DNA from: Streptomyces cellostaticus
Lineage (GTDB): Bacteria; Actinomycetota; Actinomycetes; Streptomycetales; Streptomycetaceae
Reading direction: 5' to 3'
Assembly (NCBI RefSeq): GCF_001513965.1
Contig: NZ_KQ948022.1
Location: forward strand, 1 to 64,000
Length of the DNA: 64,000 nt
Positions 15,540-26,100 of this stretch are shown one piece after another. A program made the translations under genes and the position numbers. Under the pieces are notes generated by a model. The model made no database searches. It saw nothing but the letters and a program-made list of their open reading frames with translations, and had not been told where the DNA came from. Each line of letters starts with the position of its first letter. The stretch's first letter is position 1.

Positions 15540-16902
15540 CCTCGGCCTCCCCGTCGACCACCAGCTCGGCGACATCGTCCGGGCCGCGGTACACGCGCTC
15601 GGTCACCATCGCCCGGTCCTCGACGAACAGTTCGAGCAGCGAGCCGTCCACGAGGACGCGGACCGTGAGCCGTGGCCCCGGCGGGAGGGGCACGGTGATC
15701 GGGGCCGAGCCCTCGGCGCCCGCCCGGGGCCAGCCGCTGCGGTCCAGCACGACCGTGCCCGCGTCCGGGGCCAGCCGGATCGTGAGCGCCCGCTCCGCCG
15801 TCCGCAGCAGGGTGACGGTCGTGCGGTCGCGTGCGGTGACGATCAGGTCGTAGGCCTCCGGAAGCAGCACCCGGCCCGGGCCTGTCGCGAACGGCTCGGG
15901 CGCGCGCAGGAGTTCCAGCTCCGGGGCGGGGGTGACACGCAGCGATCCGTCCGGATGGACGTCGACCACTCGGGGTGCGCTGAGCACACCCGCCCAGCCC
16001 GCCTGCCGGACAGCAGAGTCGGCCCGCGCCTCCCACGACCAGCCCCACATCAGGGCGCGATCGGGCTCCTGGAGGACCGCCGGGGCGTAGAAGTCCCGTC
16101 CGTGGTCGAGCCGGCCGCCGGTGCGCGGCGCCAACCGCAACTCGCCTTCCTCGCCGGTCTCCAGACGGCCCGTCAAGTACCCGGTGGTGCAGGGTTCCCC
16201 GTCCCACAGGGACACCACCAGGACGTGGTCGCCGCCGCGCGTCTCGTACAGCTGCGGGCACTCCCAGCCGACCGCCTTGTCGCCGAACGCGTCGGCGGCC
16301 ACCGGGTCGTTGCCGTCCAGCAGCACTCCGGCGAAGCGCCACTCGGTCAGCTCGTCGCAGTCGTAGAGCAGGACCGACGCGGTGCCATCGGCGTGCCCGG
16401 CGCCGACGAGGGCCCAGCGGCGGCCGGCGTGGCGGAAGACGAAGGGGTCGCGGAACATCACCACGTCGTATCCGGCGGGCGGTCCCGCCACCACGGGAGT
16501 GGGCAGCGGGCGCCACCGCAGGAGCCGGTCGTCGTCCGGGTCCGCCGCCCGGGCCAGACAGATCGTGCCGAGACCGGTGTGGGCGTGATCCACTCCGGTG
16601 TAGACGGCGGTCGGCGTGCCCGCGTCGTCGACCACGCAGCCCGACCAGCAGCCCGCTTCGTCCGGGCCGCCGGGTGTCGGCGTGAGAGCGATCGGATGGT
16701 GCTCCCAGTGGACCAGATCGGCGCTGGAGGCGTGGCCCCAGTGGACGTTCGCGTGCACCGGTGCTGCTGGGTTGTGCTGGTAGAAGAGGTGGTGGCGGCC
16801 GCGCCAGCGGAAGGGCCCGTTGGGGTCGTTGATCCAGTGGGCCGGCGGGCGGACCCTGAAGCGCGGGGCGTGCGGGTCCGGGGCGGGAGCGGCGAGGCTC
16901 AA
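15502..16902 (-). CDS. Cytoplasmic GH32 beta-fructosidase (sucrose/fructan hydrolase)
   Basis: 466 residues without a signal peptide, from a TTG start at 16902 that overlaps the permease stop (TTGA). GH32 landmarks are all present: nucleophile Asp in HWINDPNGPF (about residue 20-29), transition-state Asp in MFRDPFVF, acid/base Glu in GWECPQLYE, and FYQHNP. The C-terminal beta-sandwich (LRVTPAPELELL onward) ends with ELFVEDRAMVTERVY, the normal GH32 tail. It would hydrolyse sucrose or fructo-oligosaccharides imported by the ABC system encoded upstream in the same operon. Confidence 0.92.
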   Translation of the reverse strand: MSLAAPAPDPHAPRFRVRPPAHWINDPNGPFRWRGRHHLFYQHNPAAPVHANVHWGHASSADLVHWEHHPIALTPTPGGPDEAGCWSGCVVDDAGTPTAVYTGVDHAHTGLGTICLARAADPDDDRLLRWRPLPTPVVAGPPAGYDVVMFRDPFVFRHAGRRWALVGAGHADGTASVLLYDCDELTEWRFAGVLLDGNDPVAADAFGDKAVGWECPQLYETRGGDHVLVVSLWDGEPCTTGYLTGRLETGEEGELRLAPRTGGRLDHGRDFYAPAVLQEPDRALMWGWSWEARADSAVRQAGWAGVLSAPRVVDVHPDGSLRVTPAPELELLRAPEPFATGPGRVLLPEAYDLIVTARDRTTVTLLRTAERALTIRLAPDAGTVVLDRSGWPRAGAEGSAPITVPLPPGPRLTVRVLVDGSLLELFVEDRAMVTERVYRGPDDVAELVVDGEAEVSGWEQVPPKRG

Positions 16903-17771
16903 CGGTTGACTCCTGCGGAGGTGATGCCCTCGCGCAGAGGGCGCTGGCCGACGAGGAACACGGCGACGGCGGGGAGCATCGAGAGGACGACACCGGCGAG
17001 GACCACCGAGATGGAGCCGGTGCCGAGGTTGCCCTGGAGGGAGACCAGACCCAGCGGGAGGGTGTAGTTCTGCCCGGAGGTCTCCAGGATCAGCGGGCGG
17101 AAGAACTCGTTCCAGTGGTAGTTGAAGGCCAGTACGCCGACGATCGCCAGGCCGGGAGTGGCCAGCGGCGCGTACACGGACCGGAAGATCCGCCAGGGCC
17201 CGGCGCCGTCCAGCATCGCCGCCTCGCCGAGGTCCTTCGGCATGCCGAGGAAGTACTGGCGCATCAGGAACGTGCCGAACGCGGTCGGGAACGCCGGAAT
17301 GATCAGCCCGAGCAGTGTGTCGGTCAGACCCATCGACTTGAGCACCAGGAACACCGGAACGATCGTGACCTGCAAGGGGACCATCATGGTCGCCAGGACC
17401 AGACCGAACAGCGGCTTCTTGAAACGGAAGTCGAGCCGGGCGAACGCGTAGCCCGCAAGGCCCGCCGTGATCATCTGGCCGACCGCGATCAAGGCGGTCA
17501 CCAGGGTCGAGTTGAGGGCGAGCAGCCAGACGTCGATCTGGTCGAACACCCCGTGGTAGGCGGCGGTGCTCGGATGGGTCGGAATGATCTGCGGCGGCAG
17601 GTTGAACGAGTCCGCCGGAGTGCGCAGCGAAGTGGAGACGGTCCAGATGACCGGGCCGAGGGTCAGCAGCGCGCACACGGCCAGGCCGGCGATCCGCGCC
17701 CACGGCCCGAGCGAGTACCGGGCACGGCTGAGGGACAGGGTTGCTTGGCTCAAGGGACTCACCCGGCTCAC
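16899..17771 (-). CDS. Carbohydrate ABC transporter permease (MalG/UgpE type)
   Basis: 290 residues, six predicted membrane helices starting at ARIAGLAVCALLTLGPVIW. The cytoplasmic EAA loop, which contacts the ATPase, reads EAAMLDGAGPWRIFRSVYAPLATPGLA. The C-terminus has the family-typical VGQRPLREGITSAGVNR. The GTG start overlaps the stop of the first permease by four bases and its own stop overlaps the GH32 start, so the four genes form one translationally coupled operon. No ATPase gene is present; Streptomyces CUT1 systems commonly share the MsiK ATPase encoded elsewhere. Confidence 0.92.
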   Translation of the reverse strand: MSRVSPLSQATLSLSRARYSLGPWARIAGLAVCALLTLGPVIWTVSTSLRTPADSFNLPPQIIPTHPSTAAYHGVFDQIDVWLLALNSTLVTALIAVGQMITAGLAGYAFARLDFRFKKPLFGLVLATMMVPLQVTIVPVFLVLKSMGLTDTLLGLIIPAFPTAFGTFLMRQYFLGMPKDLGEAAMLDGAGPWRIFRSVYAPLATPGLAIVGVLAFNYHWNEFFRPLILETSGQNYTLPLGLVSLQGNLGTGSISVVLAGVVLSMLPAVAVFLVGQRPLREGITSAGVNR

Positions 17772-18721
17772 TGGTAGTGGACGAAACGCCGGCTGAGCCG
17801 GAACTGGACGGCGGTCACCGCCATGATCAGCACGAACAGCAGCACGCCCACCGCGGACGCCTCACCGAAGCGCAGCTGCTCGAAGGCCCTCTCGTAGATG
17901 ACCATCACCACCGTGCGGGTGGAGTCGCCGGGACCGCCGTCGGTGAGCACGTACGGCTGCTCGAAGACCTGGAGCGCGTTGATGATGCCGACCACCGAGG
18001 CCACCAGCAGGGTGGGGGAGAGCAGCGGCAGCGTGATGGACAGGTGCTTGCGCAGCCCGGTCGCGCCGTCGAGGGCGGCGGCCTCGTGGATCTCCTTCGG
18101 GATGTTGTTCAGCCCGCCCACGAACAGCAGGAACGAGAAACCGAACTGCTGCCACACGTACACGATGATCACCGTGGCCAGCGCGCCGTGCTCGGACGTC
18201 AGCCAGGGCACGGGAGCGATCCCGAACCACCCGATCAGCCAGTTGATCACTCCGAAGTCCTGGTTGAACAGGTACTTCATCACGACCGAGATGGACGCGG
18301 CCGACAGCACCAGCGGGAAGAAGAACGCCGAACGGAACACCGAGCGCAGCCAAGTCGGCATCCGCCCGTTCAGGGTGAGCGCGAGCGCCAGAGCGATCAG
18401 GAGCTGCGCGGCGACCGCGAAGACCATGAAGACGAGCGTGTTGCGAAAGGAGACCAGCACGGTCGAATCCGTGAACACCTCACGGTAGTTGGCCGTTCCG
18501 GCGAAGCCGGGCGAGTCGATCACGTTCCAGTGGAAGAGGCTCAGCACGACCGAGCCGATGATCGGTACGACCGTGAAGACGACGATGCCGACCACCGTGG
18601 GCGCCAGGAACAGCGCGGCCAGCAGCCGAGTCCCGCGTTCGCGCGCCGAGGGCCGCTCCGCGACCGTGCCCGGAGCGGACGCGGCCCGTGGCCGCACAGC
18701 GGATACCTGAGTGTTCGTCAT
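17768..18721 (-). CDS. Carbohydrate ABC transporter permease (MalF/UgpA type)
   Basis: 317 residues. After a basic, Ala/Arg-rich tail of about 35 residues come six helices (TRLLAALFLAPTVVGIVVFTVVPIIGSVVLSLFHW is the first pair). The EAA loop is EAAALDGATGLRKHLSITLPLLSP. TVVMVIYERAFEQLRFGEASAVGVLLFVLIM is the typical last part. The ATG at 18721 overlaps the binding-protein stop (ATGA). Together with the next permease it forms the membrane channel of a CUT1-type sugar importer for fructo-oligosaccharides (inferred from the two GH32 genes). Confidence 0.92.
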   Translation of the reverse strand: MTNTQVSAVRPRAASAPGTVAERPSARERGTRLLAALFLAPTVVGIVVFTVVPIIGSVVLSLFHWNVIDSPGFAGTANYREVFTDSTVLVSFRNTLVFMVFAVAAQLLIALALALTLNGRMPTWLRSVFRSAFFFPLVLSAASISVVMKYLFNQDFGVINWLIGWFGIAPVPWLTSEHGALATVIIVYVWQQFGFSFLLFVGGLNNIPKEIHEAAALDGATGLRKHLSITLPLLSPTLLVASVVGIINALQVFEQPYVLTDGGPGDSTRTVVMVIYERAFEQLRFGEASAVGVLLFVLIMAVTAVQFRLSRRFVHYQ

Positions 18722-20127
18722 ACATCACGCTCCATGGCCTTCTCCAGATCGCCCTGCATCCGGCGCAGCGCGGGCCCGACCGAGCGCGGGCTCGCCAGGG
18801 CCGTCCCGGTGTGCTTGAGCAGCACCTGCGTCACCTCGGCGACCTGCGGTGGGGCGGGAATCGGCCCGGTGTCGGGGAACGTGTCGAGGGTGTCGTAGAA
18901 GACCCGCCAGTGGGCCGGGCCGGTCTCCTGGTAGCGGGCCCCGGTCAGCATGGAACGGCGGGCCGGGGTGGTCTGGTTCGTGGTGAACAGCCGGGTCAGG
19001 GTGTCCCGGCGAGCCGAGTACTTGATGAATTCCCAGGCCGCGTCCTGCTTCTTCGACGTGCGCAGCAACGCGTATCCCGCCGCGCCGAACTGGTGGCGCC
19101 GGGTGCGCCAGCGGGGGAAGTACTGCACGTCGAAACCGTCGTCCCGCAGGCCCGCCAGGTGCAGACCGCCCGCCCAGAAGCCGCCGGCCGGCGTGACCCC
19201 GACCCGGCCGGTGGAGAAGACCCCGATGAGGTTCTGGCCGTTGCCGCCCTCGGGGCGGGTGCACAGGTCCTCCTGGATGAGCGAGGCCAGATAGTCGTAC
19301 GCCTCCGCCACCCGGTCGGCGGTGGCCTGCGGGGTCGTCCAGCGGAAGCCGCCCCCGCGTCCCTGCCGCTGCGCCGCCGGATAGAAGGAGTCCCACAGCC
19401 AGGCACCCCCGGGCGCCTTGGACTCGGCCAGCAGGTTGGTGCCGTTCGCGAACAGCCAGGGCACCACCCCGCCCCACAGCCGGTTGGTCCAGAAGTACGG
19501 CGTGAAGTGGGAGTCGCCGGCCTTCTTCATGCGGCGCAGCAGGGCCGTGAAGTCGTCGCGGGTCCAGTCGGCCGCCGGGAAGTCGGCGCCCGCCCGCTTG
19601 AGCACCTGCGTGTTGAGGTACATGTCGGCCGCGTTGAACTCGATCGGCAGCTGGTACAGGCTGCCCTCGTACATCATCGACTCCACCAGCGAGGGGTGGA
19701 CGTCGGCGAAGTACTCCTTCAGCTCCGCGGCGTCCCGCTTCGCCCAGCGGTCCAGCGGCACACCGAGGTGCCGCGCGAACAACTGCACGCCCTCGGTGGC
19801 CACATAGACCAGGTCGGGCGCGGTGCCCGCCGCGATCTGGGTGAGGATCTTGGCGAAGAAGTCCGACCAGTCGACGGCCTGGACCGCGTTGATCCGGACC
19901 CTGATGTCGGGATGCAGCTTCCGGAAGCCCTCGACGAGGGCGCGGATCCCGTCCGGGGAGAACGCGGAACCCAGGGTCGCGACGACGAGCGAGCCGTCGT
20001 TGCGGCCCGGGATGTCGTTCCCGGTGAGCCGGTCCCAGCTCGCGGCGGTACCGGCCAGCGCGGCGGCTCCCGCGCCGTACGACCCGTACCGCAGCAGCGC
20101 GCGGCGGGAGAGGTGCGAGTCGGTCAT
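18718..20127 (-). CDS. Sugar-binding lipoprotein-like protein of the ABC importer (Tat-exported)
   Basis: About 469 residues. The N-terminus carries a twin-arginine signal, LSRRALLRYGSYGAGAAALAG, with no clear lipobox Cys. The mature protein is a cluster B solute-binding protein (GSAFSPDGIRALVEGFRKLHPDIRV, FFAKILTQIAAGTAPDLVYV, GKSAP-type hinge, FTPYFWTNRLWGGVVPWLFANGTN, later GFWAGGLHLAGL and WEFIKYSARRDTLTRLF). It delivers the sugar to the two permeases. ATG 20127 is chosen; an ATG two codons upstream (20133) is equally possible. The first operator of the divergent promoter lies only nine bases before the start. Confidence 0.9.
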   Translation of the reverse strand: MTDSHLSRRALLRYGSYGAGAAALAGTAASWDRLTGNDIPGRNDGSLVVATLGSAFSPDGIRALVEGFRKLHPDIRVRINAVQAVDWSDFFAKILTQIAAGTAPDLVYVATEGVQLFARHLGVPLDRWAKRDAAELKEYFADVHPSLVESMMYEGSLYQLPIEFNAADMYLNTQVLKRAGADFPAADWTRDDFTALLRRMKKAGDSHFTPYFWTNRLWGGVVPWLFANGTNLLAESKAPGGAWLWDSFYPAAQRQGRGGGFRWTTPQATADRVAEAYDYLASLIQEDLCTRPEGGNGQNLIGVFSTGRVGVTPAGGFWAGGLHLAGLRDDGFDVQYFPRWRTRRHQFGAAGYALLRTSKKQDAAWEFIKYSARRDTLTRLFTTNQTTPARRSMLTGARYQETGPAHWRVFYDTLDTFPDTGPIPAPPQVAEVTQVLLKHTGTALASPRSVGPALRRMQGDLEKAMERDV

Positions 20128-20135
20128 CAACATGC

Positions 20136-20237
20136 CTAACTCGTGTTAGTAAGGTGTGATGCCCAGATGATGAGAAGCGGGTCACAGCGCTGTCAAGGTG
20201 CGCGAACGCTTGACCTTTAACGAGTTAGGTCTACAGT
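20136..20237. promoter_or_regulatory. Divergent fructan promoter with two LacI-type operators
   Basis: Operator 1 is CTAAC-TCGT-GTTAG (20136-20149), operator 2 is TAAC-GA-GTTA (20218-20227); both have the centre-symmetric TAAC...GTTA form expected for a LacI repressor. Operator 2 lies in the spacer of a credible forward promoter: -35 TTGACC at 20210-20215, 16 bases, -10 TACAGT at 20232-20237. Operator 1 covers the region just before the binding-protein start on the other strand. One regulator could thus shut both directions. Confidence 0.7.
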
Positions 20238-20282
20238 CCTGGTTTCACGTGAGCCGCCGTTCGTTGTGAAAGGGACGATGTG

Positions 20283-21839
20283 ATGGATGGGTTGACCAGG
20301 AGAGCCCTGTTCGCCGGATCCGCGGTGGGTGCCACCGCCGCACTGCTGCCCGCGGCGCCCGCCGCCGCGCAGCCGAAGCCGAAGTCCGCGGGCAGCTGCG
20401 TGAGTTACCGCGCCGCTTACCACTTCACCGTCCCCGGCCAGTGGAAGAACGACCCCCAGCGCCCGGTCTGGATCGACGGCGAGTACCGGTACTACTACCT
20501 CTACAACGCCGACTACCTCGCCGGCGGCGAAGTGGGCACCGCCTGGCGCCTGGCCACCAGCACCGACCTGGTCTCCTTCACCGACCGGGGCATCGCCGTG
20601 CCCAAGGACACCACGGTCAACGGCGACGTGTGGTCGGGCTCGGCCGTGGTCGACACCGGCAACACGGCGGGCTTCGGGGCGGGTTCGGTGATCGCCGTCG
20701 TCACGATGTCACCCGGCGGCGGCACCGGCCACCAGGAGCAGTTCCTGTACTACTCCACCGACGGCGGCCGCACGTTCACCAACCACGGCACCGACCCCGT
20801 CCTGCCCAACCCGGGCGTGGCCGACTTCCGCGACCCCAAGGTGATCCGCGACGAGGACGACGACCGCTGGGTGATGGCCCTGGCCGAGCACAACAAGATC
20901 GGCTTCTATCACTCGGCGGACCTGAAGTCCTGGACGTACGCGGGCGGTTTCGTCAAGGACGGCATCGGCGTGCTGGAGTGCCCCGACCTGTTCCGCCTCA
21001 CCGCCGACGACGGCACCGCGAAGTGGGTGCTGGGCGCGAGCGCCGACGGCACCGCCTCCGGACTGCCCCCCACGTACGCGTACTGGACCGGTTCCTTCGA
21101 CGCCGGCGCGTTCACCGCCGACTCGGCCGATCCGCAGTGGCTCGACCACGGCTGGGACTGGTATGCGGCGGTCACCTTCGACAAGCGGGACGCGGCGGGC
21201 TCGGTGGATCCCGCCGCACGGTACGCCCTCGGCTGGCTGAACAACTGGGCCTACGCCCAGACCACCCCCACCATCGACGCCGACGGCTTCAACGGCACCG
21301 ACTCCGTCGTCCGCGAGGTCACACTCAAGAAGTCCTCCTCCGGCGCCTACTACCTCGCCTCGCAGCCGGTCGCCGCACTCGACGCGTACGTCTCCCGCAC
21401 GCTCGACCTCGGCGACCTCACCGTCGACGGCTCCCGCCTCCTCGACTACAGGGGCATCTCCTACGAGCTGACGACCGAGATCACCTGGTCGCAACTCACC
21501 GGCGCAGGAGCCCAGTTGCGCCGCTCACCGGACGGCGGACGGCACATCGACGCCGGTGTCTACCGCGACTACGCCTTCCTCAACCGGCGCGGCACCGTCA
21601 ATCCCGACACCAGCGGCACCCGGCAGGAGAGCCACTCGCCGTTCGACCCCTCCGCGGGGCGGGTGCGGCTGCGCATCCTCGTCGACCGCACGTCCGTCGA
21701 GATGTTCGTCGACGACGGCCGGTACGTGCACTCCACCGAGGTGTTCCCGTACCTGGTGGACGACCGGCTGGCCCTGTTCTCCATCGACGGTACGGCGGTC
21801 TTCCGGAACACCGTGATCCGGGAGTTCTCGGCCGGCTGA
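20283..21839 (+). CDS. Secreted GH32 fructan hydrolase (levanase/inulinase-like)
   Basis: 518 residues. The ATG at 20283 follows GAAAGGGA with good spacing (a GTG at 20280 is adjacent). There is a Tat signal, LTRRALFAGSAVGATAALLPA, cleaved near AAAAQ. GH32 motifs: nucleophile Asp in QWKNDPQRPVW, RDPKVIRDED (transition-state stabiliser), acid/base Glu in VLECPDLFR, and LGWLNNWAYAQTTPT. The C-terminal beta-sandwich ends with TSVEMFVDDGRYVHSTEVF, complete. It would break down extracellular levan, inulin or sucrose so that the products are taken up by the divergent ABC importer. Confidence 0.92.
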   Translation: MDGLTRRALFAGSAVGATAALLPAAPAAAQPKPKSAGSCVSYRAAYHFTVPGQWKNDPQRPVWIDGEYRYYYLYNADYLAGGEVGTAWRLATSTDLVSFTDRGIAVPKDTTVNGDVWSGSAVVDTGNTAGFGAGSVIAVVTMSPGGGTGHQEQFLYYSTDGGRTFTNHGTDPVLPNPGVADFRDPKVIRDEDDDRWVMALAEHNKIGFYHSADLKSWTYAGGFVKDGIGVLECPDLFRLTADDGTAKWVLGASADGTASGLPPTYAYWTGSFDAGAFTADSADPQWLDHGWDWYAAVTFDKRDAAGSVDPAARYALGWLNNWAYAQTTPTIDADGFNGTDSVVREVTLKKSSSGAYYLASQPVAALDAYVSRTLDLGDLTVDGSRLLDYRGISYELTTEITWSQLTGAGAQLRRSPDGGRHIDAGVYRDYAFLNRRGTVNPDTSGTRQESHSPFDPSAGRVRLRILVDRTSVEMFVDDGRYVHSTEVFPYLVDDRLALFSIDGTAVFRNTVIREFSAG

Positions 21840-21929
21840 AGCCGCTGGACCGTCAGCGGGGGATCAGGAGTGCATCAGCCCGGCCCGCCACCATGGACGG
21901 CACCCTTGCAGCCCACCGGAGGACCAGCC

Positions 21930-23123
21930 ATGTCCGAAGGCTCAGCCGAGCTCGCCGAGTGGCCGATGGCGCGCTCCTGCCCCTTCTCCCCACCGGACCA
22001 GTACGCCCAACTGCGCGAACAGCCCCCCGTGAAGGTGCGCATCCGAGGGGGAGAGGCGTGGCTGGTCACCCGCCACGACCACGCCCGTCTGGTGCTGAAC
22101 GACCCCAGGTTCAGCGCCGACGACCAGCACCCCGGCTTCCCGATACGGGTCCAACTGCCGCCCGCTCCCCGGATGATGTCCTTCAACCGGATGGACGATC
22201 CGGACCACGAGCGGCTGCGCCGGATGGGCACCACCGAGTTCACCGCCCGCCGCACCCGCGCGCTGCGGCCCTGGGTCGAGGAGGTCGTCGGCCGGCTCCT
22301 CGACGCTCTGGAGCAGGGACCCAACCCGGTCGACCTGGTGCACAACTTCTCGCTCCGGCTCCCCTCCCTGGTCATCGGCCGCCTCCTCGGCGTGGCCGAA
22401 GGGGACGAGGCCGCCCTGGCCGAACAGACCGAGACCGTGCTGTCGCAGGAGGCCGAGCCGCAGAAGATCTATGACGCCTTCGTCGGGATGACCGAGTACC
22501 TGGACCGCCTCGCCACCGACCGGGAAGGCGCCCCGCGCGACGACCTGGTCAGCCGGCTCGCCACCAAGTACGTGGCGACCGGAGAGCTCTCCCACGAGGA
22601 TCTGGTGGCGATGGCCCGGATGTTCCTCGTCGCGGGACACGAGACCACCGCGCACCAGATCAGTCTGAGCGTGCTCAGCCTGCTGTGCGCACCGGACCAG
22701 CTGGCCGAACTCCGCGAGAGGCCCGAGCTGTTCCCGTCCGCCGTCGAGGAACTGCTGCGCTACTGGTCCATCCCGCAGGACAACCAGGCCAGAGCCGCCG
22801 CCGTCGACGTACACCTGGACGGGGCGGACATCCGCAAGGGCGACGGTGTGATCGTCGCGATCCCCGGTGCCAACCACGACGAGGCGGTCTTCCCCGGCGC
22901 GGGCACGGTCGACATCCACCGTGACGCGCGGCGCCACGTCGCCTTCGGCCACGGCAAGCACCTCTGCCTGGGCGCCCCGCTGGCCCGGATGGAGCTCGAG
23001 ATCGCCCTGCACTCCCTGTTCTCCCGCTTCCCCACCCTGCGCCTCGCCGTGGACCCGCGGCAGGTCGCCTTCCGGGAGAACTCCATCGTGTACGGCATCA
23101 GGGAACTGCCCGTCGCCTGGTAG
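21930..23123 (+). CDS. Cytochrome P450 of the PKS locus
   Basis: 397 residues. The ATG at 21930 has GGAGGA upstream. I-helix MFLVAGHETTAHQ (proton-relay Glu/Thr present), ExxR in VEELLRYW (here E-E-L-L-R), heme loop FGHGKHLCLGAPLAR with the Cys ligand. This is CYP107/CYP105-like, as found in macrolide and other tailoring. It lies 49 bases upstream of the first PKS gene in the same direction, so it is probably co-transcribed and hydroxylates or epoxidises the polyketide. No ferredoxin gene is next to it. Confidence 0.92.
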   Translation: MSEGSAELAEWPMARSCPFSPPDQYAQLREQPPVKVRIRGGEAWLVTRHDHARLVLNDPRFSADDQHPGFPIRVQLPPAPRMMSFNRMDDPDHERLRRMGTTEFTARRTRALRPWVEEVVGRLLDALEQGPNPVDLVHNFSLRLPSLVIGRLLGVAEGDEAALAEQTETVLSQEAEPQKIYDAFVGMTEYLDRLATDREGAPRDDLVSRLATKYVATGELSHEDLVAMARMFLVAGHETTAHQISLSVLSLLCAPDQLAELRERPELFPSAVEELLRYWSIPQDNQARAAAVDVHLDGADIRKGDGVIVAIPGANHDEAVFPGAGTVDIHRDARRHVAFGHGKHLCLGAPLARMELEIALHSLFSRFPTLRLAVDPRQVAFRENSIVYGIRELPVAW

Positions 23124-23172
23124 CCCACCGGGCTCACGGTGGCGCATCAGCGGCTGGAGGAAGGTGAGCGTC

Positions 23173-26100
23173 ATGACAGGAGCGTCCGAAGACGGTACGT
23201 GGTCAGACACCGGGACCGCTGCCGGTCCGGCCGAGCCGCTGACCCGGCGGCCGGCCGCAGCGGACCCGCCCGGCCGGCTCCCCCTGCTGCTCGACCTGGT
23301 GATCCGCCAGGTGCGGGAGATCCTGGGCCAGGTGGCGCCCGAGGAGATCCACGGGCACGAGACGTTCCGTGACCTCGGTCTCGGCTCGCTCACCGGCGTG
23401 GAACTGCGCAGGCGGCTGGGCGAGGAGACTGGTCTGCAGCTCTCCTCCACCGCGGTCTTCGACCACCCGACCCCGGACGACCTCGCGGCACACCTGCTGA
23501 CGGAACTCCTCGGCCAGGGGCCGAAACCGGCGCCCGCGGCCGCCGCACCGGTGCCGGCGCCGGGGGCGGGAGGGGACGAGCCGATCGCGATCGTCTCGAT
23601 GGCGTGCCGTTTCCCCGGTGGCGTCGAGTCCCCCGAACAGCTGTGGCGGCTGGTCGTCGACGGCGTGGACGCGGTATCCGGATTCCCCACCGGACGCGGC
23701 TGGGACCTGGAGGAGCTGGCGGGCGCGGGCCCGGACCGGCCCGGGCGCAGCCACACCCGCGAGGGCGGCTTCCTGTACGAGGCGGACCGGTTCGACGCCG
23801 CCTTCTTCGGCATTTCGCCGCGCGAGGCGCTGGCGATGGACCCGCAGCAACGGCTCGTGCTCGAGGCGTCCTGGGAGGCGCTGGAGCGGGCCGGCATCGC
23901 CCCGGCGACGCTGCGCGGCAGCCGGACGGGCACCTTCGTCGGCTGCGCGCACACCGACTACGGTACCGATCTGGGCCGGGCGCCCGAGGGCATGGAGGGA
24001 CATCTGGTGACGGGCGGCGCCGCGAGCGTGCTGTCCGGCCGGGTCGCCTACACCCTCGGCCTCGAAGGCCCCGCCGTCACCGTGGACACGGCCTGCTCCT
24101 CGTCGCTCGTCTCGCTGCACCTGGCCGCGCAGTCGCTGCGGGCCGGGGAGAGCACGCTGGCGCTGGCCGCCGGAGTCACCGTGATGGCCACGTCCGGCGG
24201 GTTCATCGGGATGAGCCGTCAGGGAGCACTCGCCGAGGACGGCCGCTCCAAGGCCTTCTCGGCGGACGCCGACGGCATGGGCATGAGCGAGGGCGTCGGC
24301 GTGCTGCTCCTGGAGCGGCTCTCGGACGCCCGTACCCACGGCCATCCGGTCCTCGCGCTCGTACGGTCGTCCGCCGTCAACCAGGACGGCGCGAGCAACG
24401 GGCTGACCGCACCCCGGGGCGTGGCACAGGAACAGGTGATCCGCCAGGCGCTCGCCGCGGCGGGCCTCGCGCCCGGCGAGGTGGACGCCGTGGAGGCACA
24501 CGGCACGGGCACCCCGCTGGGCGATCCCATCGAGGTGCGCGCCCTGCAACGGACCTACGGGCGGGAGCGCCCCGCCGACCGGCCGCTCTGGCTGGGTTCG
24601 GTGAAGTCGAACATCGGCCACACCGCCGGGGCCGCGGGCGCCGCCGGGGTCATCAAGACGGTGCTCGCGCTGCGCCACGGCGTGCTTCCCCGCACCCTGC
24701 ACGCGGACCGGCGCTCCGCCGAGATCGACTGGACGGCGGGCGCGGTCGACCTGCTCACCGAGGAGCGGCCCTGGCCCGAGACGGGGCGCCCGCGCCGGGC
24801 CGGGGTGTCGTCGTTCGGCATCAGCGGTACGAACGCGCACGTCATCCTGGAGCAGGCCGGCACCGGGGACACGTATGGCACCGAGGCCCCGGATACGCAC
24901 GTCGCCGACGGCGGCCCCGTGGTGTGGGTGGTGTCCGGGCGCGGTTCCGGAGCGCTGCGCGCACAGGCCGCACGCCTGCGGGAGTACGTGCGGGCGCGGC
25001 CCCGGCTGCGGCCGGTGGACGTCGGGTACTCGCTCGCGACAGGCCGTTCGGCCTTCGAGGACCGGGCCGCGATCGTGGCCCCGGACCGTGCCGGGCTGCT
25101 GCGCGGGCTCGACGCCCTCGCCGCCGGTGAGGGCGCGGCGGAGCTCACCGAAGGGGTGGTGAACCGGACCGGCAACACCGTCTTCGTCTTTCCCGGGCAG
25201 GGCTCCCAATGGGCGGGCATGGCAGCGGAGCTGCTGGACTCCTCCACCGTCTTCGCACGCCGGCTGGAGGAGTGCGACCAGGCCCTCGCACCGTATGTGG
25301 ACCACGCGGTGCGGGACGTACTGCGCCAGGCTCCCGGAGCGCCCTCCCTGGAACGGGTGGACGTCGTGCAACCGGTGCTGTTCGCCGTCATGGTGTCCCT
25401 CGCCGAACTGTGGCGTTCCGTCGGAGTGGTGCCCGACGCCGTGCTGGGCCACTCGCAGGGCGAGATCGCCGCGGCCTGTGTGGCCGGGGCGCTGTCCCTT
25501 GCGGACGCGGCACGGGTCGTCGCCCTGCGCAGCCGGGCGCTGGTGGACGCAGCGGGCAACGGCGGCATGCTCTCCGTGGGCCTGCCCGCCGACGATGTGC
25601 GCGGCGAACTGCCCCGCTGGCAGGGGAGGTTGTCCGTCGCGGCCGTCAACGGGCCGGCCTCCGTCGTCGTCGCGGGCGAGGACACCGCCCTCGACGCGTA
25701 CGCGGCCCGGTGCGCGGAACGCGGGCTGCGGGTCCGCCGGATCGCCGTGGACTACGCCTCGCACTGCGCCCAGGTGGAGCCCCTGCGCGAGCGATTGCTC
25801 GCCGAGCTGGCGGACCTCGCGCCGGGCGCCGCCCACACCGCGTTCTACTCGTCGGTGACCGGCGAGCTGATCGACACCACGGGTCTGGACGCCGGCTACT
25901 GGTACCGCAACCTGCGCAGCACCGTGGAGTTCGAACGCGCCACCCGCTCCCTGCTCGCCGCGGGCCACCGGCTCTTCATCGAGGTCAGCCCGCATCCGGT
26001 GGTCACCCTGGGAATCGAGGAGACCGTCGCGTCCCTCGGCGACACCTCCTTGGGCCGGGCCGCGGTGGTGGGCACGCTGCGCCGTGACGACGGGGGCGCC

